64,000 nucleotides of DNA from Pseudonocardia sp. CNS-139 (GCA_001942415.1 MKJX01000166.1:1-64000); one strand, 5' to 3'. Numbered from the stretch's first letter, positions 10,538 through 20,528 are shown. A program made the numbers and translations. The notes: a model not told the origin generated them from the sequence alone.

Positions 10538-12514
10538 ATGATGGACGGCGTGACGACATCCGCTACCCGCTCCGGGCTCGACCTGCGCTGGGTCGACGCC
10601 GCCGTCCGACCCCAGGACGACCTCTTCGGGCACGTGAACGGGCTGTGGCTGCGTTCCCACGTCATCCCCGACGACCGTGCGCAGGACGGCGCGTTCCGCG
10701 CGCTGCGCGACCGGGCCGAGGAGGACGTGCGGGCGATCGTCGAGGGCGCGGCCGGCGAGCCGGGCACGGACGAGCGGAAGATCGCCGACCTCTACGCGTC
10801 GTTCATGGACGTCGAGGCGATCGAGGCGGCGGGCGTCACGCCGCTCAAGCCGCTGCTGGACGAGGTGTACGCCGCGGCCGACAAGGCGGAGCTGGCGCGG
10901 GTGCTGGGCGCGCGGCAGCGGGAGCGGCTGGCGTCGCTCTTCGGCGCGTCCGTCAGCACCGACTCGAAGGACTCGTCGCGCTACCTCGTGCACCTGTCGC
11001 AGTCCGGGCTCGGGCTGCCGGACGAGTCGTACTACCGCGAGGACGCCTACGCCGAGATCCGCACGGCCTACGTCGCCCACCTGACGCGGCTGGCGGAGCT
11101 GGCCGGGCTCGACGGCCCGGCGGCGGTCGCGGAGACGGTGATGGACCTGGAGACGGCGCTCGCGGCCGTCTCGTGGGACCGCGTGACCAACCGGGACGCC
11201 GGCAAGACCTACACGCTGATGACGCTGGCCGCGCTGGAGGCCAACGCGCCGGAGTTCGGGTGGGCGCAATGGCTCGCGGCCGTCGAGGGCCCGGACGGGG
11301 CGTTCGACGAGGTCGTGGTGCGCCAGCCGACCTTCGTGATCGAGGCGGCGCGGCTGTGGGCGCAGCGCCCGCTGGAACAGTGGCAGGCGTGGCTGGCGAT
11401 CCGGACGGCGTCGGCGTGCGCCGAGTACCTGAACGACGCGGTCGTGCAGGAGGACTTCGCGTTCTACGGCCGCACCCTCACCGGCACGCCCGAGCTGCGG
11501 GAACGGTGGAAGCGCGGGGTCGGGGCGGTCGAGGGCGCGCTCGGCGAGGCAGTGGGGCGACTCTACGTCGAGCGGCACTTCCCGGCCGCGGCCAAGGAGC
11601 GCATGGTCACGCTCGTCGCGAACCTGGTCGAGGCGTACCGGCGGAGCATCTCGACGCTCGACTGGATGAGCCCGGCCACGCGGGAGCGGGCGCTGGTGAA
11701 GCTGGAGCGGTTCACGCCGAAGATCGGCTACCCGGACGTCTGGAAGGACTACTCCGCGCTGGAGGTCGTGCCCGGCGACCTGCTCGGGAGCGTCCGGCGG
11801 GCCCGCGCGTGGGGCACCGACTACCAGCTCGCGAAGATCGGCAAGCCGGTCGACCGGGACGAGTGGCTGATGACGCCGCAGACCGTCAACGCCTACTACC
11901 ACCCGCGGATGAACGAGATCGTCTTCCCGGCCGCGATCCTGCAGCCGCCGTTCTTCGACCCGGAGGCCGACGACGCGGCGAACTACGGCGGGATCGGCGC
12001 CGTCATCGGGCACGAGATCGGGCACGGCTTCGACGACCAGGGCTCGAAGTACGACGGCGACGGCAACATGACCGACTGGTGGGAGCCGGCCGACCGCACC
12101 GAGTTCGAGCGGCGCGCGCAGATGCTGGTCGCGCAGTACGGCGCGCTGTCGCCGGCCGGGCTGGACGGCGACCACAAGGTCAACGGCGCGCTGACGGTCG
12201 GGGAGAACATCGGCGACCTCGGCGGCCTGACGATCGCGATCAAGGCGTACGGGATCGCGCTGGCCGGGGCGGAGGCGCCGGTCGTCGACGGGTTCACCGG
12301 GCTGCAGCGTGTGCTGATCGGCTGGGCGCAGGTGTGGCGGGCGGTCACCCGGGAGGCGGAGGCGGTGCGGCGGCTCGCCGTCGACGTGCACTCGCCGCCG
12401 GACCTGCGGTGCAACGCCGTCGTCACCAACCTCGACTCCTTCCACGACGCATTCGGTGTCGCGGAGGGGGACGCGTTGTACACACCACCTGACGAGCGCG
12501 TGCGGATCTGGTGA
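10538..12514 (+). CDS. M13 family zinc metallopeptidase
   Basis: Neprilysin/PepO-like endopeptidase of 658 residues, intact. The catalytic zinc site is present: VIGHEIGHGFDD (HExxH) and GENIGDLGG (third ligand Glu). The M13 N-terminal features also fit (PQDDLFGHVNGLW) as does the C-terminal VRRLAVDVHSPPDLRCN. No signal peptide is seen, so it probably acts in the cytoplasm, as do many actinobacterial members. It ends exactly at the next start (TGATG), suggesting coupling with a small membrane protein. ATG 10538 is preferred; ATG 10541 is out of frame. Substrate unknown. Confidence 0.93.
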   Translation: MMDGVTTSATRSGLDLRWVDAAVRPQDDLFGHVNGLWLRSHVIPDDRAQDGAFRALRDRAEEDVRAIVEGAAGEPGTDERKIADLYASFMDVEAIEAAGVTPLKPLLDEVYAAADKAELARVLGARQRERLASLFGASVSTDSKDSSRYLVHLSQSGLGLPDESYYREDAYAEIRTAYVAHLTRLAELAGLDGPAAVAETVMDLETALAAVSWDRVTNRDAGKTYTLMTLAALEANAPEFGWAQWLAAVEGPDGAFDEVVVRQPTFVIEAARLWAQRPLEQWQAWLAIRTASACAEYLNDAVVQEDFAFYGRTLTGTPELRERWKRGVGAVEGALGEAVGRLYVERHFPAAAKERMVTLVANLVEAYRRSISTLDWMSPATRERALVKLERFTPKIGYPDVWKDYSALEVVPGDLLGSVRRARAWGTDYQLAKIGKPVDRDEWLMTPQTVNAYYHPRMNEIVFPAAILQPPFFDPEADDAANYGGIGAVIGHEIGHGFDDQGSKYDGDGNMTDWWEPADRTEFERRAQMLVAQYGALSPAGLDGDHKVNGALTVGENIGDLGGLTIAIKAYGIALAGAEAPVVDGFTGLQRVLIGWAQVWRAVTREAEAVRRLAVDVHSPPDLRCNAVVTNLDSFHDAFGVAEGDALYTPPDERVRIW

Positions 12515-12954
12515 TGCGGGAGCCGGTGAGAGAGCGGCGCGCCGCGGCTCTCCTCCGGCGACGGTGGTGGCCCGCGGCGTTCGCCCTGGCCGCACTCGTC
12601 GTCTGGGGCGGGCTGGCGACCATGGTGGTCGCGCCGCCGCTCGGGGGCCACCGGGAGCTGTCCGGACGGGAGTGGCAGCGGCTCGCGGCCGACCCGGAAG
12701 GACACGCCGGGGAGCAGGTGATCGTGTACGGCGTGGTGACGCGTCCCGGGGAGGGGACGCGCCGCGACGTCGTCGGGGCGGCCGTGGACGGGCTCGACCG
12801 GGCCGACCCGGCCGACTACCCGACCGCGGCCGAGCTGACCGGCGCCGACCCGGCGCTGGTCGCGGGCGACATGTTCCGGGCCGAGGTGACGGTGACCGGC
12901 GCCGCCGGGGAGGCGGTCGCGCTGCTGGTCAACCGGCTCCGGCCACTGGGTTAG
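12514..12954 (+). CDS. Small membrane-anchored protein of unknown function
   Basis: A 146-residue protein. An Arg-rich N-terminus (RERRAAALLRRRWW) precedes one transmembrane helix (AAFALAALVVWGGLATMVV, residues 22-42). An external domain of about 100 residues follows, with VIVYGVVTRPGEG and DMFRAEVTVTG, which has the look of an OB-like beta barrel. Positive residues before the helix predict an outside C-terminus. Its start overlaps the stop of the M13 peptidase gene. No family recognised. Confidence 0.7.
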   Translation: MREPVRERRAAALLRRRWWPAAFALAALVVWGGLATMVVAPPLGGHRELSGREWQRLAADPEGHAGEQVIVYGVVTRPGEGTRRDVVGAAVDGLDRADPADYPTAAELTGADPALVAGDMFRAEVTVTGAAGEAVALLVNRLRPLG

Positions 12955-12961
12955 GAGAAGC

Positions 12962-13354
12962 ACGATCGGCGAGACCTGGACCAGCGCGCAGTGCGCCGAC
13001 GCCTGGGGCGTGAAGCCGCAGACCTGGCTCGGCTACGTCTCCCGCGGGCAGGCCCCGAAACCGCTGCCGGACGCCGACGAGCACGGCCGCCGGCGCTGGG
13101 CCGCCGACGAGGTGCGCGCGTTCCCGCGGCCCGGCGCCGGGCACGCCCGGTCCGCGGCGGGGCCCGCGGCCGAGGCGCTGCTCGCGGAGATGCGCGCGAC
13201 GGCGGCCCGGATCGAGGAGCTGCGCGGCCGGCAGCGGGAGCTGCTGGCCGCCGGCAAGGAACGGGGCCTGGAGCTGCGCGCCATGGCGAAGGCCCTGGAC
13301 ATCTCGCGACAAACCGCGTATTCGTGGCTGGTGGGCCGCGCCGACCCGGACTGA
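12962..13354 (+). CDS. Small HTH (excisionase/MerR-like) DNA-binding protein, unusual start
   Basis: About 130 residues. The N-terminal 50 form a MerR/AlpA-type helix-turn-helix: TSAQCADAWGVKPQTWLGYV, then an APKPLPDADEHGRRRW wing. The C-terminal half is a charged helix ending in a second HTH-like DISRQTAYSWLVGRADPD. A strong AGGAG at 12953-12957 sits before ACG-ATC (12962-12967) with no ATG, GTG or TTG in frame until GTG 13010, which would cut off half the HTH. Either the start is a non-standard ACG/ATC or an ATG was misread. It precedes the formate dehydrogenase operon by 71 bp; a link to that operon is speculative. Confidence 0.65.
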   Translation, partial: TIGETWTSAQCADAWGVKPQTWLGYVSRGQAPKPLPDADEHGRRRWAADEVRAFPRPGAGHARSAAGPAAEALLAEMRATAARIEELRGRQRELLAAGKERGLELRAMAKALDISRQTAYSWLVGRADPD

Positions 13355-13374
13355 TCCAGGTTGCTTATCACGGC

Positions 13375-13397
13375 ATAGTCAACATTGTTTTGACCAT
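13375..13397. promoter_or_regulatory. Inverted repeat upstream of the formate dehydrogenase operon
   Basis: ATAGTCAA and TTGACCAT pair with one mismatch around a 7-nt spacer (CATTGTT). The right arm ends 28 bp before the fdsG start. It lies in an AT-rich stretch that contrasts with the flanks, as expected for a promoter/operator. No Shine-Dalgarno is visible at fdsG. Confidence 0.4.
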
Positions 13398-13425
13398 CGG
13401 CCCGTCCGATCGCGACAGTTCTTCC

Positions 13426-13909
13426 ATGACGACGGACGTCACCGACCTCGCGGCGGTCCGGGTGGAGCGCGTTCGGGAGATCGCGTCCGCCCGCGCCCAC
13501 CTGCGCGGCCCACTCATCGTGATCCTCCACGCGCTGCAGGAGGAGCTCGGCCACGTCGACCAGGCCGACGTTCCGGTCCTCGCGGACGTGCTGAACCTGT
13601 CGGTCGCCGAGGTGCACGGCGTCGTCACGTTCTACCGCGACTTCCGGCGCGCGCCCGCCGGCCGCGTCACGGTGCGGCTGTGCCAGGCGGAGGCCTGCCA
13701 GGCCGTCGGCGCGAGGAGCTGGGCGAGCACGCGAGGCACCGCCTCGCGTCGGGTTCGGCGAGACCACGCCCGACGGCGCCGTCACGCTCGACGAGGTCTT
13801 CTGCCTCGGCAACTGCGCGCTCGGCCCGGCCGCCCAGGTCGGCGGCCGGCTGCACGGCCGCGTGAGCCCCGCCCGCCTCGACGCGCTCCTCGGCGAGGTG
13901 ACCGCATGA
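13426..13909 (+). CDS. fdsG: NAD-dependent formate dehydrogenase gamma subunit (frameshifted)
   Basis: NuoE-like thioredoxin-fold subunit of about 160 residues that carries one [2Fe-2S] cluster and passes electrons between FdsB and FdsA. The ligands fit C-x4-C then C-x3-C: CQAEAC near 13,690 and CLGNC near 13,805. The four-helix N-terminal part is present (EELGHVDQADVPVLADVLNL). The frame breaks near 13,720, between the two Cys pairs. The stop overlaps the fdsB start (ATGA), and the whole operon is tightly packed. Confidence 0.88.
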
Positions 13910-15467
13910 CGCGGGTCTTCGTCCCCCGCGACGCCGCCGCCCTCTCCGTCGGCGCGGACGCCGTCGCCGAGCGCGTCGCCGCCGCGGCGGCCGCCGCCGG
14001 ACGCGAGGTGGAGATCGTCCGCAACGGCTCGCGCGGCATGCTGTGGCTGGAGCCGCTGGTCGAGGTCGAGACGCCGGCCGGGCGCGTCGGGTACGGCCCG
14101 GTCAACCCCGAGGACGTCGACGGCCTGGTGGCCGCCGGCATGCTCGACGGCGGCGGCGAGAGCCTGGGGGTTGTCGAGGACCTGCCGTGGATGCGCGCCC
14201 AGCAGCGCGTGACGTTCGCCCGGGTCGGCGTGGTCGACCCGCGGTCGGTCGACGACTACGAGGCCCACGGCGGCTACGCCGGGCTGCGCGCGGCGCTGGC
14301 GAGGACGCCGGCCGAGGTGGTCGAGGAGGTCGTCGACTCCGGCCTGCGCGGCCGCGGCGGCGCCGGCTTCCCCACCGGCATCAAGTGGCGCACGGTGCTC
14401 GGCGCGCAGTCCGACCTCAAGTTCGTCTGCTGCAACGCCGACGAGGCGACTCCGGCACGTTCGCCGACCGGATGCTCATGGAGGGTGACCCGTTCACGCT
14501 GGTCGAGGGCATGACGATCGCGGCGTACGCGGTCGGTGCCACCGAGGGCTACGTGTACGTGCGCTCGGAGTACCCGGAGGCCGTCGAGGCGCTGAACGCG
14601 GCCATCGACGCGGCCCGCGAGCGCGGCCTGCTCGGCACCGACATCCTCGGCTCCGGACTGGCCTTCGACCTCTTCGTGCGGGTGGGCGCGGGCGCCTACA
14701 TCTGCGGCGAGGAGACCTCCATGCTGGAGAGCCTGGAGGGCAAGCGCGGCACGGTCCGCGCGAAGCCGCCGATCCCGGCGCTGGAGGGACTCTTCGGCCG
14801 CCCGACGGTGGTCAACAACGTGCTGTCGCTCGCGTCCGTGCCGGCGATCCTCGCCGACGGCGCGGCGGCGTACGCGGCGCTGGGCGTCGGCCGCTCCCGC
14901 GGCACGAGCGTGTTCCAGCTGGGCGGCAACATCGCGCGCGGCGGCATCGTCGAGACGCCCTTCGGCGTGACGCTCGGCGAGCTGGTGAACGACCTGGGCG
15001 GCGGCACGGCGTCCGGCCGCCCGGTGCGCGCGATGCAGGTCGGCGGGCCGCTCGGGGCGTACGTCCCGGCGGAGCAGTTCCACCTGCCGATGGACTACGA
15101 GGCGTTCGCCGCAGCCGGCGCGATGCTCGGCCACGGCGGCATCGTCGTCTTCGACGACTCGGTGGACATGGCCGCGATGGCCCGGTTCGCCTTCACGTTC
15201 TGCGCGGAGGAGTCGTGCGGCAAGTGCACGCCCTGCCGCGTCGGCGCCGTGCGCGGCGTCGAGACGATCGACCGCATCCGCTCGGGTCAGGAGCGCGAGA
15301 AGAACCTCGTGCTCCTCGAGGACCTGTGCGAGCTCATGACCGACGGGTCGCTCTGCGCCATGGGCGGGCTCACCCCCATGCCCGTGCGCAGCGCGGTCCG
15401 GCACTTCGGCGAGGACTTCGGCGTCCCGGCGACCACCACCGCTACAACCGACGGGGGCCCGTCATGA
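13906..15467 (+). CDS. fdsB: NAD-dependent formate dehydrogenase beta (flavoprotein) subunit (frameshifted)
   Basis: NuoF-like diaphorase of about 520 residues that moves electrons from formate oxidation to NAD+. Seen: an N-terminal thioredoxin-like region; the FMN/NADH-binding GLRGRGGAGFPTGIKW; GAGAYICGEETSMLESLEG; and the [4Fe-4S] ligands EESCGKCTPCRVG. The frame breaks at about 14,447, where GACGAGGCGAC reads as GACGAGGGCGAC in the expected protein (NADEGDSGTF). One G is missing from a three-G run, a textbook homopolymer error. ATGA overlaps with fdsG and fdsA. Confidence 0.92.
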
Positions 15468-18286
15468 CCCTGCTCAAGGAACCCGACTTCGGCACGCCCG
15501 CCCGCGAGGGCGCGGCCACCGTCGAGCTGACCATCGACGGCGTCGCCGTGACCGTGCCTCCGGGGACGTCGGTGATGCGCGCGGCGAAGCACGCCGGGCT
15601 GGACATCCCCAAGCTCTGCGCCACCGACAGCCTGGAGGCGTTCGGGTCCTGCCGGCTGTGCGTCGTCGAGATCGACGGCGCCCGCGGCACCCCGGCCTCC
15701 TGCACCACGCCGGTCGCGCCGGGCATGGTCGTGCGCACCCAGACCGAGAAGCTGGGCAAGCTGCGCCGCGGGGTCATGGAGCTCTACATCTCCGACCACC
15801 CGCTCGACTGCCTCACCTGCTCGGCCAACGGGGACTGCGAGCTGCAGGACATGGCCGGCGTCACCGGGCTGCGCGAGGTGCGCTACGGCTCGGGCGTCGA
15901 GGCCGGCGCCAACCACATGGACGCCCCGAAGGACACGTCGAACCCGTACTTCGACTTCGACGCCTCCAAGTGCATCGTCTGCTCCCGCTGCGTGCGGGCC
16001 TGCGACGAGGTGCAGGGCACGCTCGCGCTGACGATCGACGGGCGCGGGTTCGGCTCGAAGGTCTCCGCGGGCGGCACCACGTTCATGGAGTCCGACTGCG
16101 TCTCCTGTGGCGCGTGCGTGCAGGCCTGCCCCACGGCCACGCTGCAGGAGAAGTCGGTCGTCGAGCTGGGCATGCCCACCCGCAGCGTCGTCACGACCTG
16201 CGCGTACTGCGGCGTCGGCTGCTCGTTCAAGGCGGAGCTGCGCGGCGACGAGCTGGTCCGGATGGTCCCGTTCAAGGACGGCGGCGCCAACGAGGGCCAC
16301 TCGTGCGTCAAGGGCCGGTTCGCGTTCGGCTACGCCAGCCACCCGGACCGCGTGCTCAACCCGATGGTGCGCGACTCGATCGCCGACGAGTGGCGGGAGG
16401 TCTCCTGGGAGGAGGCCATCGGCTTCACCGCGCGGCGGCTGCGCGAGATCCAGGCGGAGCACGGCGCCGGCTCGATCGGTGCGATCACCTCGTCGCGGAC
16501 GACGAACGAGGAGGTCTACGTCGTCCAGAAGATGGTGCGCGCGGTCTTCGGCAACAACAACGTCGACACCTGCGCCCGGGTCTGCCACTCCCCCACCGGT
16601 TACGGGCTCAAGCAGACGTTCGGCACCTCGGCGGGCACGCAGGACTTCAAGTCCGTCGCGAAGTCCGACGTCATCCTGCTGATCGGCGCCAACCCGACCG
16701 ACGGCCACCCGGTGTTCGCGTCGCGGATGAAGAAGCGGCTGCGCCAGGGCGCCAAGCTGATCGTGATCGACCCGCGGCGCATCGACCTCGTGCGCACCCC
16801 GCACATCGAGGCCCAGCACCACCTGCAGCTCAACCCCGGCACGAACGTGGCCGTCGTCAACGCGCTGGCGCACGTGATCGTCACCGAGGGCCTGGTCGAC
16901 CGCGAGTTCGTGGCCGAGCGCTGCGAGAACGTCGAGGAGTGGGAGGCGTTCATCGCGGCTCCCGAGCACAGCCCGGAGGCCGTCGCCGACATCACCGGCG
17001 TGCCGGCCGAGGAGCTGCGGGCCGCCGCCCGGCTCTACGCCACCGGCGGCAACGGCGCGATCTACTACGGGCTGGGCGTCACCGAGCACAGCCAGGGCTC
17101 CACGATGGTCATGGGCATGGCGAACCTGGCCATGGCCACCGGCAACATCGGCCGCGACGGTGTGGGCGTCAACCCGCTGCGCGGGCAGAACAACGTGCAG
17201 GGCTCGTGCGACATGGGCTCGTTCCCGCACGAGCTGCCCGGCTACCGGCACGTCTCGGACGAGACCGCGCGTGCCGTCTACGAGGGCCTGTGGGGCGCGT
17301 CGCTGCAGGAGGACCCGGGCCTGCGCATCCCGAACATGTTCGACGCCGCGGTCGAGGGGTCGTTCCGGGCGCTGTTCGTGCAGGGCGAGGACATCGCCCA
17401 GTCCGACCCGAACACCCAGCACGTGCACGCCGCGCTCGCTGCGCTCGACCTGCTCGTCGTGCAGGATCTGTTCATCAACGAGACCGCGAAGCTCGCCCAC
17501 GTGCTGCTGCCCGGCACGTCCTTCCTGGAGAAGGACGGCACGTTCACCAACGCCGAGCGGCGGATCAACCGCGTCCGGCCGGTGATGGCACCCAAGACCG
17601 GCAAGCAGGAGTGGGAGATCATCTGCGAGATCTCGCAGGCGATGGGCTACCCGATGCACTACGACTCGTCCTCGCAGATCATGGACGAGATCGCGATGAC
17701 CACGCCGACGTTCAACGGCGTCTCGTTCGCGCACCTGGACAGGGTCGGCAGCGTGCAGTGGCCGTGCAACGACGCGGCCCCCAACGGCACGCCGATCATG
17801 CACCAGGACGGGTTCGTGCGCGGCAAGGGCCACTTCGTCGAGACGACCTACGTGCCCACGCGCGAGCGCAGCACCCGCAAGTTCCCGCTGATCCTGACGA
17901 CGGGGCGCATCCTGTCGCAGTACAACGTGGGCGCCCAGACCCGCCGCACGGCCAACGTCGCGTGGCACCCGGAGGACCTGCTGGAGCTGCACCCGCACGA
18001 CGCCGAGGTCCGCGGCATCAACGACGGCGACATGGTCGCGCTGTCCAGCCGCGTCGGGCGCACCACGCTGCGCGCCCTGGTCTCGGAGCGGATGCCGGTC
18101 GGGGTCTGCTACACCACGTTCCACCACCCGGTGACCGGGGCGAACGTCATCACGACGGACAACTCCGACTGGGCGACCAACTGCCCGGAGTACAAGGTCA
18201 CGGCGGTGCAGGTGGCGCTCACCCAGGAGCAGGCCGAGGTCCGCGACGAGCTGGCGAAGCGTCCGGTCGCGGCGGCAGGAGACTGA
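15464..18286 (+). CDS. fdsA: NAD-dependent formate dehydrogenase alpha (molybdenum) subunit
   Basis: Catalytic subunit of 940 residues, intact, close to the length of known FdsA. It oxidises formate to CO2 at a bis-MGD molybdenum centre in the cytoplasm. In order: an N-terminal [2Fe-2S] domain (CRLCVVE); the His/Cys cluster (SDHPLDCLTCSANGDC); two ferredoxin-type clusters (CIVCSRCVRAC, CVSCGACVQAC); the proximal cluster (CAYCGVGC); then the molybdopterin oxidoreductase core with the Mo-ligand Cys in CARVCHSPTGYG. The C-terminal dinucleotide-binding domain ends near YKVTAVQV. An in-frame Cys rather than Sec fits an FDS-type enzyme. Confidence 0.96.
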   Translation: MTLLKEPDFGTPAREGAATVELTIDGVAVTVPPGTSVMRAAKHAGLDIPKLCATDSLEAFGSCRLCVVEIDGARGTPASCTTPVAPGMVVRTQTEKLGKLRRGVMELYISDHPLDCLTCSANGDCELQDMAGVTGLREVRYGSGVEAGANHMDAPKDTSNPYFDFDASKCIVCSRCVRACDEVQGTLALTIDGRGFGSKVSAGGTTFMESDCVSCGACVQACPTATLQEKSVVELGMPTRSVVTTCAYCGVGCSFKAELRGDELVRMVPFKDGGANEGHSCVKGRFAFGYASHPDRVLNPMVRDSIADEWREVSWEEAIGFTARRLREIQAEHGAGSIGAITSSRTTNEEVYVVQKMVRAVFGNNNVDTCARVCHSPTGYGLKQTFGTSAGTQDFKSVAKSDVILLIGANPTDGHPVFASRMKKRLRQGAKLIVIDPRRIDLVRTPHIEAQHHLQLNPGTNVAVVNALAHVIVTEGLVDREFVAERCENVEEWEAFIAAPEHSPEAVADITGVPAEELRAAARLYATGGNGAIYYGLGVTEHSQGSTMVMGMANLAMATGNIGRDGVGVNPLRGQNNVQGSCDMGSFPHELPGYRHVSDETARAVYEGLWGASLQEDPGLRIPNMFDAAVEGSFRALFVQGEDIAQSDPNTQHVHAALAALDLLVVQDLFINETAKLAHVLLPGTSFLEKDGTFTNAERRINRVRPVMAPKTGKQEWEIICEISQAMGYPMHYDSSSQIMDEIAMTTPTFNGVSFAHLDRVGSVQWPCNDAAPNGTPIMHQDGFVRGKGHFVETTYVPTRERSTRKFPLILTTGRILSQYNVGAQTRRTANVAWHPEDLLELHPHDAEVRGINDGDMVALSSRVGRTTLRALVSERMPVGVCYTTFHHPVTGANVITTDNSDWATNCPEYKVTAVQVALTQEQAEVRDELAKRPVAAAGD

Positions 18287-18296
18287 AAGAGGGTCG

Positions 18297-18518
18297 ATGA
18301 GCACGACGACGGTTCCGTCCCACGTCAGGCTGGCGAACGACATCGCGGTGCAGTTCCACCACCACAACCGGGAACAGGCCGCGGCGGAGATCGCCGTGCA
18401 CATGCGCAGCTTCTGGGAGCCGCGCATGCTGACCGCGCTGCTCGCCCACGTCGACGCGGGCGGGGAGGGGCTCGACGAGCTGGCCGTCAGGGCGGCCGAG
18501 CTGCTGCGGAACCGATGA
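18297..18518 (+). CDS. fdsD: Formate dehydrogenase delta subunit
   Basis: A 73-residue protein of the FdsD family, which helps assemble or stabilise the FdsABG complex. Family features: RLANDIAVQFHHHNREQAA, then IAVHMRSFWEPRM and an Ala/Leu-rich helix to the end. GAGGG lies just before ATG 18297, and the stop overlaps the moeA start (ATGA at 18515). Confidence 0.9.
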   Translation: MSTTTVPSHVRLANDIAVQFHHHNREQAAAEIAVHMRSFWEPRMLTALLAHVDAGGEGLDELAVRAAELLRNR

Positions 18519-19714
18519 CCGAGACCGTGCCGGCCGCGGTCGCGGCGCCCACCACCACGGTCTCGTGGGACGGTGCCCGCGAGCACGCGCACGCGATCGC
18601 GGCACCGCTCCCGCCCCGGGCGGTACCGCTCGCGGCCGCGGCGCACGGTGCTCGCGGCACCGCTGGTGGCGCCGTGCGCGGTACCGCCCGTGGACCGGTC
18701 GGCCATGGACGCTACGCCGTGCGCGGCCGCGGCCCGTGGACCGTGGTCGGGGCGGTGCTGGCGAACAGCCCGCCGGCGCGCCGCTGCGGCCCGGCCAGGC
18801 GTGCGCGATCGTCACCGGCGCGGCCGTCCCGCTCGGGACGGACGCCGTGCTGCCGACGAGGACGCCGTCAACACGGCGGGCACGCTGACCGGCGCCGTCG
18901 AGCGCGGCCGGAACGTCCGGCGGGCCGGTGAGGAGTGCGCGGCGGGCACGGAGTTGCTGCCGGCCGGGGCGGTCGTGCGGCCCGCGGTGCTCGGGCTCGC
19001 GGCCACGATCGGCCGGGACAGCCTGCTCGTGCACCCGCGGCCGCGGGTGACCGCGCTGGTCACGGGCGACGAGCTGGTGGACCACGGCCCGCCCGGCCCC
19101 GGCCGGGTGCGGGACGCGATCGGGCCGATGCTGCCCGGCCTCGTCGAGCGGGCCGGGGGTGTGTTCGCCCCGGCCGTGCGGCTGCCGGACACCCGCGGCG
19201 CGCTGGTCACGGCGCTCGCCACCACCGACGCGACCTGCTGCTGGTCTCCGGGTCGTCGGCGGCCGGGCCCGCCGACCACCTGCGCGCCGCGCTCGCCGAG
19301 CTCGACGCCGACCTCGTCGTGGACGGGGTGGCGTGCCGCCCGGGCCACCCGCAGACGCTCTCCCGGCTCCCCGACGGGCGGCTGGTCGTGGGCCTGCCCG
19401 GCAACCCGCTCGCGGCGCTGGTGGCGTTCCTGACCCTCGGCACGGCGGCGCTGGCCCGGCTGCGGGCCGAGCCGCTGCCCGTGCTGCTGGCCGCGCCCGT
19501 CCCGGGCGGGCTGGCCCGGCACCCGACGCACACCCGGCTCGTGCCGGTGGGCGTGGGACCGGCGGGCATCGAACCGGTCGGGCACGGCGGCTCGGCGATG
19601 CTGCGCGGGGCCGCGGTGGCCGACGCGTTCGCGGTGGTGGACCCCGGGCCCGCGGCGGCGATCGCCGCGCGGCTGCTTCCCCTCGATCCTGGAGCGCGAC
19701 CATGGGGCGTCTGA
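18515..19714 (+). CDS. moeA: Molybdopterin molybdotransferase MoeA (multiple frameshifts)
   Basis: MoeA inserts molybdate into adenylylated molybdopterin and so supplies the cofactor for FdsA. Pieces in three frames rebuild a whole protein of about 400 residues: PPVDRSAMD near 18,700, [18 protein letters not shown] near 18,830, [12 protein letters not shown] near 19,060, [16 protein letters not shown] near 19,260, and [19 protein letters not shown] near 19,400. The frame breaks about five times (near 18,640, 18,700, 18,770, 18,855 and 19,225), more than in any neighbour. Conserved motifs survive, so sequencing errors are likelier than decay, but a true pseudogene cannot be excluded. It overlaps fdhD by 13 bp. 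Confidence 0.8.
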
Positions 19715-20528
19715 TCGCTCGCCGACCGGTGCTGCGGGTCTCCCCCGACGGGCAGGCCCGCCGGCCCGACCAGCTCGCCGTCGAGGAGCCGCTGGAACTG
19801 CGCGTCTCCGGCAAGGCGCTGGCCGTCACGATGCGCACGCCGGGCCACGACGTGGAGCTGGCCCACGGGTTCCTGCTGACGGAGGGCGTGATCGGCGGCG
19901 TCGCGACGTGCGCGACGCGCGCTACTGCGATTCCGTGGACGGCGAGGGCCGCAACACCTACAACGTGCTGGACGTCGGTCTCGCGGACGGCGTGCCGGAG
20001 CCCGAGACGGGCGTCGAGCGCAACTTCTACACGACGTCGTCCTGCGGGGTGTGCGGCAAGGCGTCGCTGGACGCCGTGCGGCTGCGCACCCGGTTCTCGC
20101 CCGCGGGCGACCCGATGCGGATCCCGGCGCCGCTCCTGGCCGGCCTGCCGGACGCGCTGCGGCGCCGCCAGCAGGTGTTCGACCGCACGGGCGGGCTGCA
20201 CGCGGCCGGGCTCTTCGCGGCCGACGGCACCCTGCTCGTCGTCCGCGAGGACGTCGGGCGGCACAACGCCGTGGACAAGACGCTCGGCTGGGCGCTGCTG
20301 CAGGGCCGCGTCCCGGCGCTGGGCAGCGTGCTCGTGGTGAGCGGGCGGGCGTCGTTCGAGCTGGTGCAGAAGGCCGTGATGGCCGGGGTACCGATGCTCG
20401 CCGCGGTGTCCGCGCCGTCGTCGCTGGCCGTGGAGCTGGCCGACGAGAGCGGGCTGACGCTCGCCGGGTTCGTCCGCGGCGGCTCGATGAACGTCTACAC
20501 GCACCCGGAGCGCATCCTCACCGGCTGA
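19702..20528 (+). CDS. fdhD: Formate dehydrogenase accessory sulfurtransferase FdhD (frameshifted)
   Basis: FdhD (FdsC) transfers sulfur from a cysteine desulfurase to the molybdenum cofactor, which formate dehydrogenases need for activity. About 275 residues. Seen: N-terminal [20 protein letters not shown] and [14 protein letters not shown]; the essential Cys loop [10 protein letters not shown] near 20,050; then [19 protein letters not shown] and [14 protein letters not shown]. The frame breaks near 19,910. It closes the fds operon. Confidence 0.92.

Noticed and set aside
10028..12595. Antisense frame of 855 codons opposite the M13 peptidase
   Set aside because: Shadow of the real gene. Only its last residues overlap a true gene (the SRPBCC N-terminus).
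15287..18706. Antisense open frame of 1,139 codons opposite fdsA
   Set aside because: High GC at third positions opens long antisense frames. Its translation is low-complexity Arg/Val/Asp-rich without domains, while the sense strand encodes a complete FdsA.
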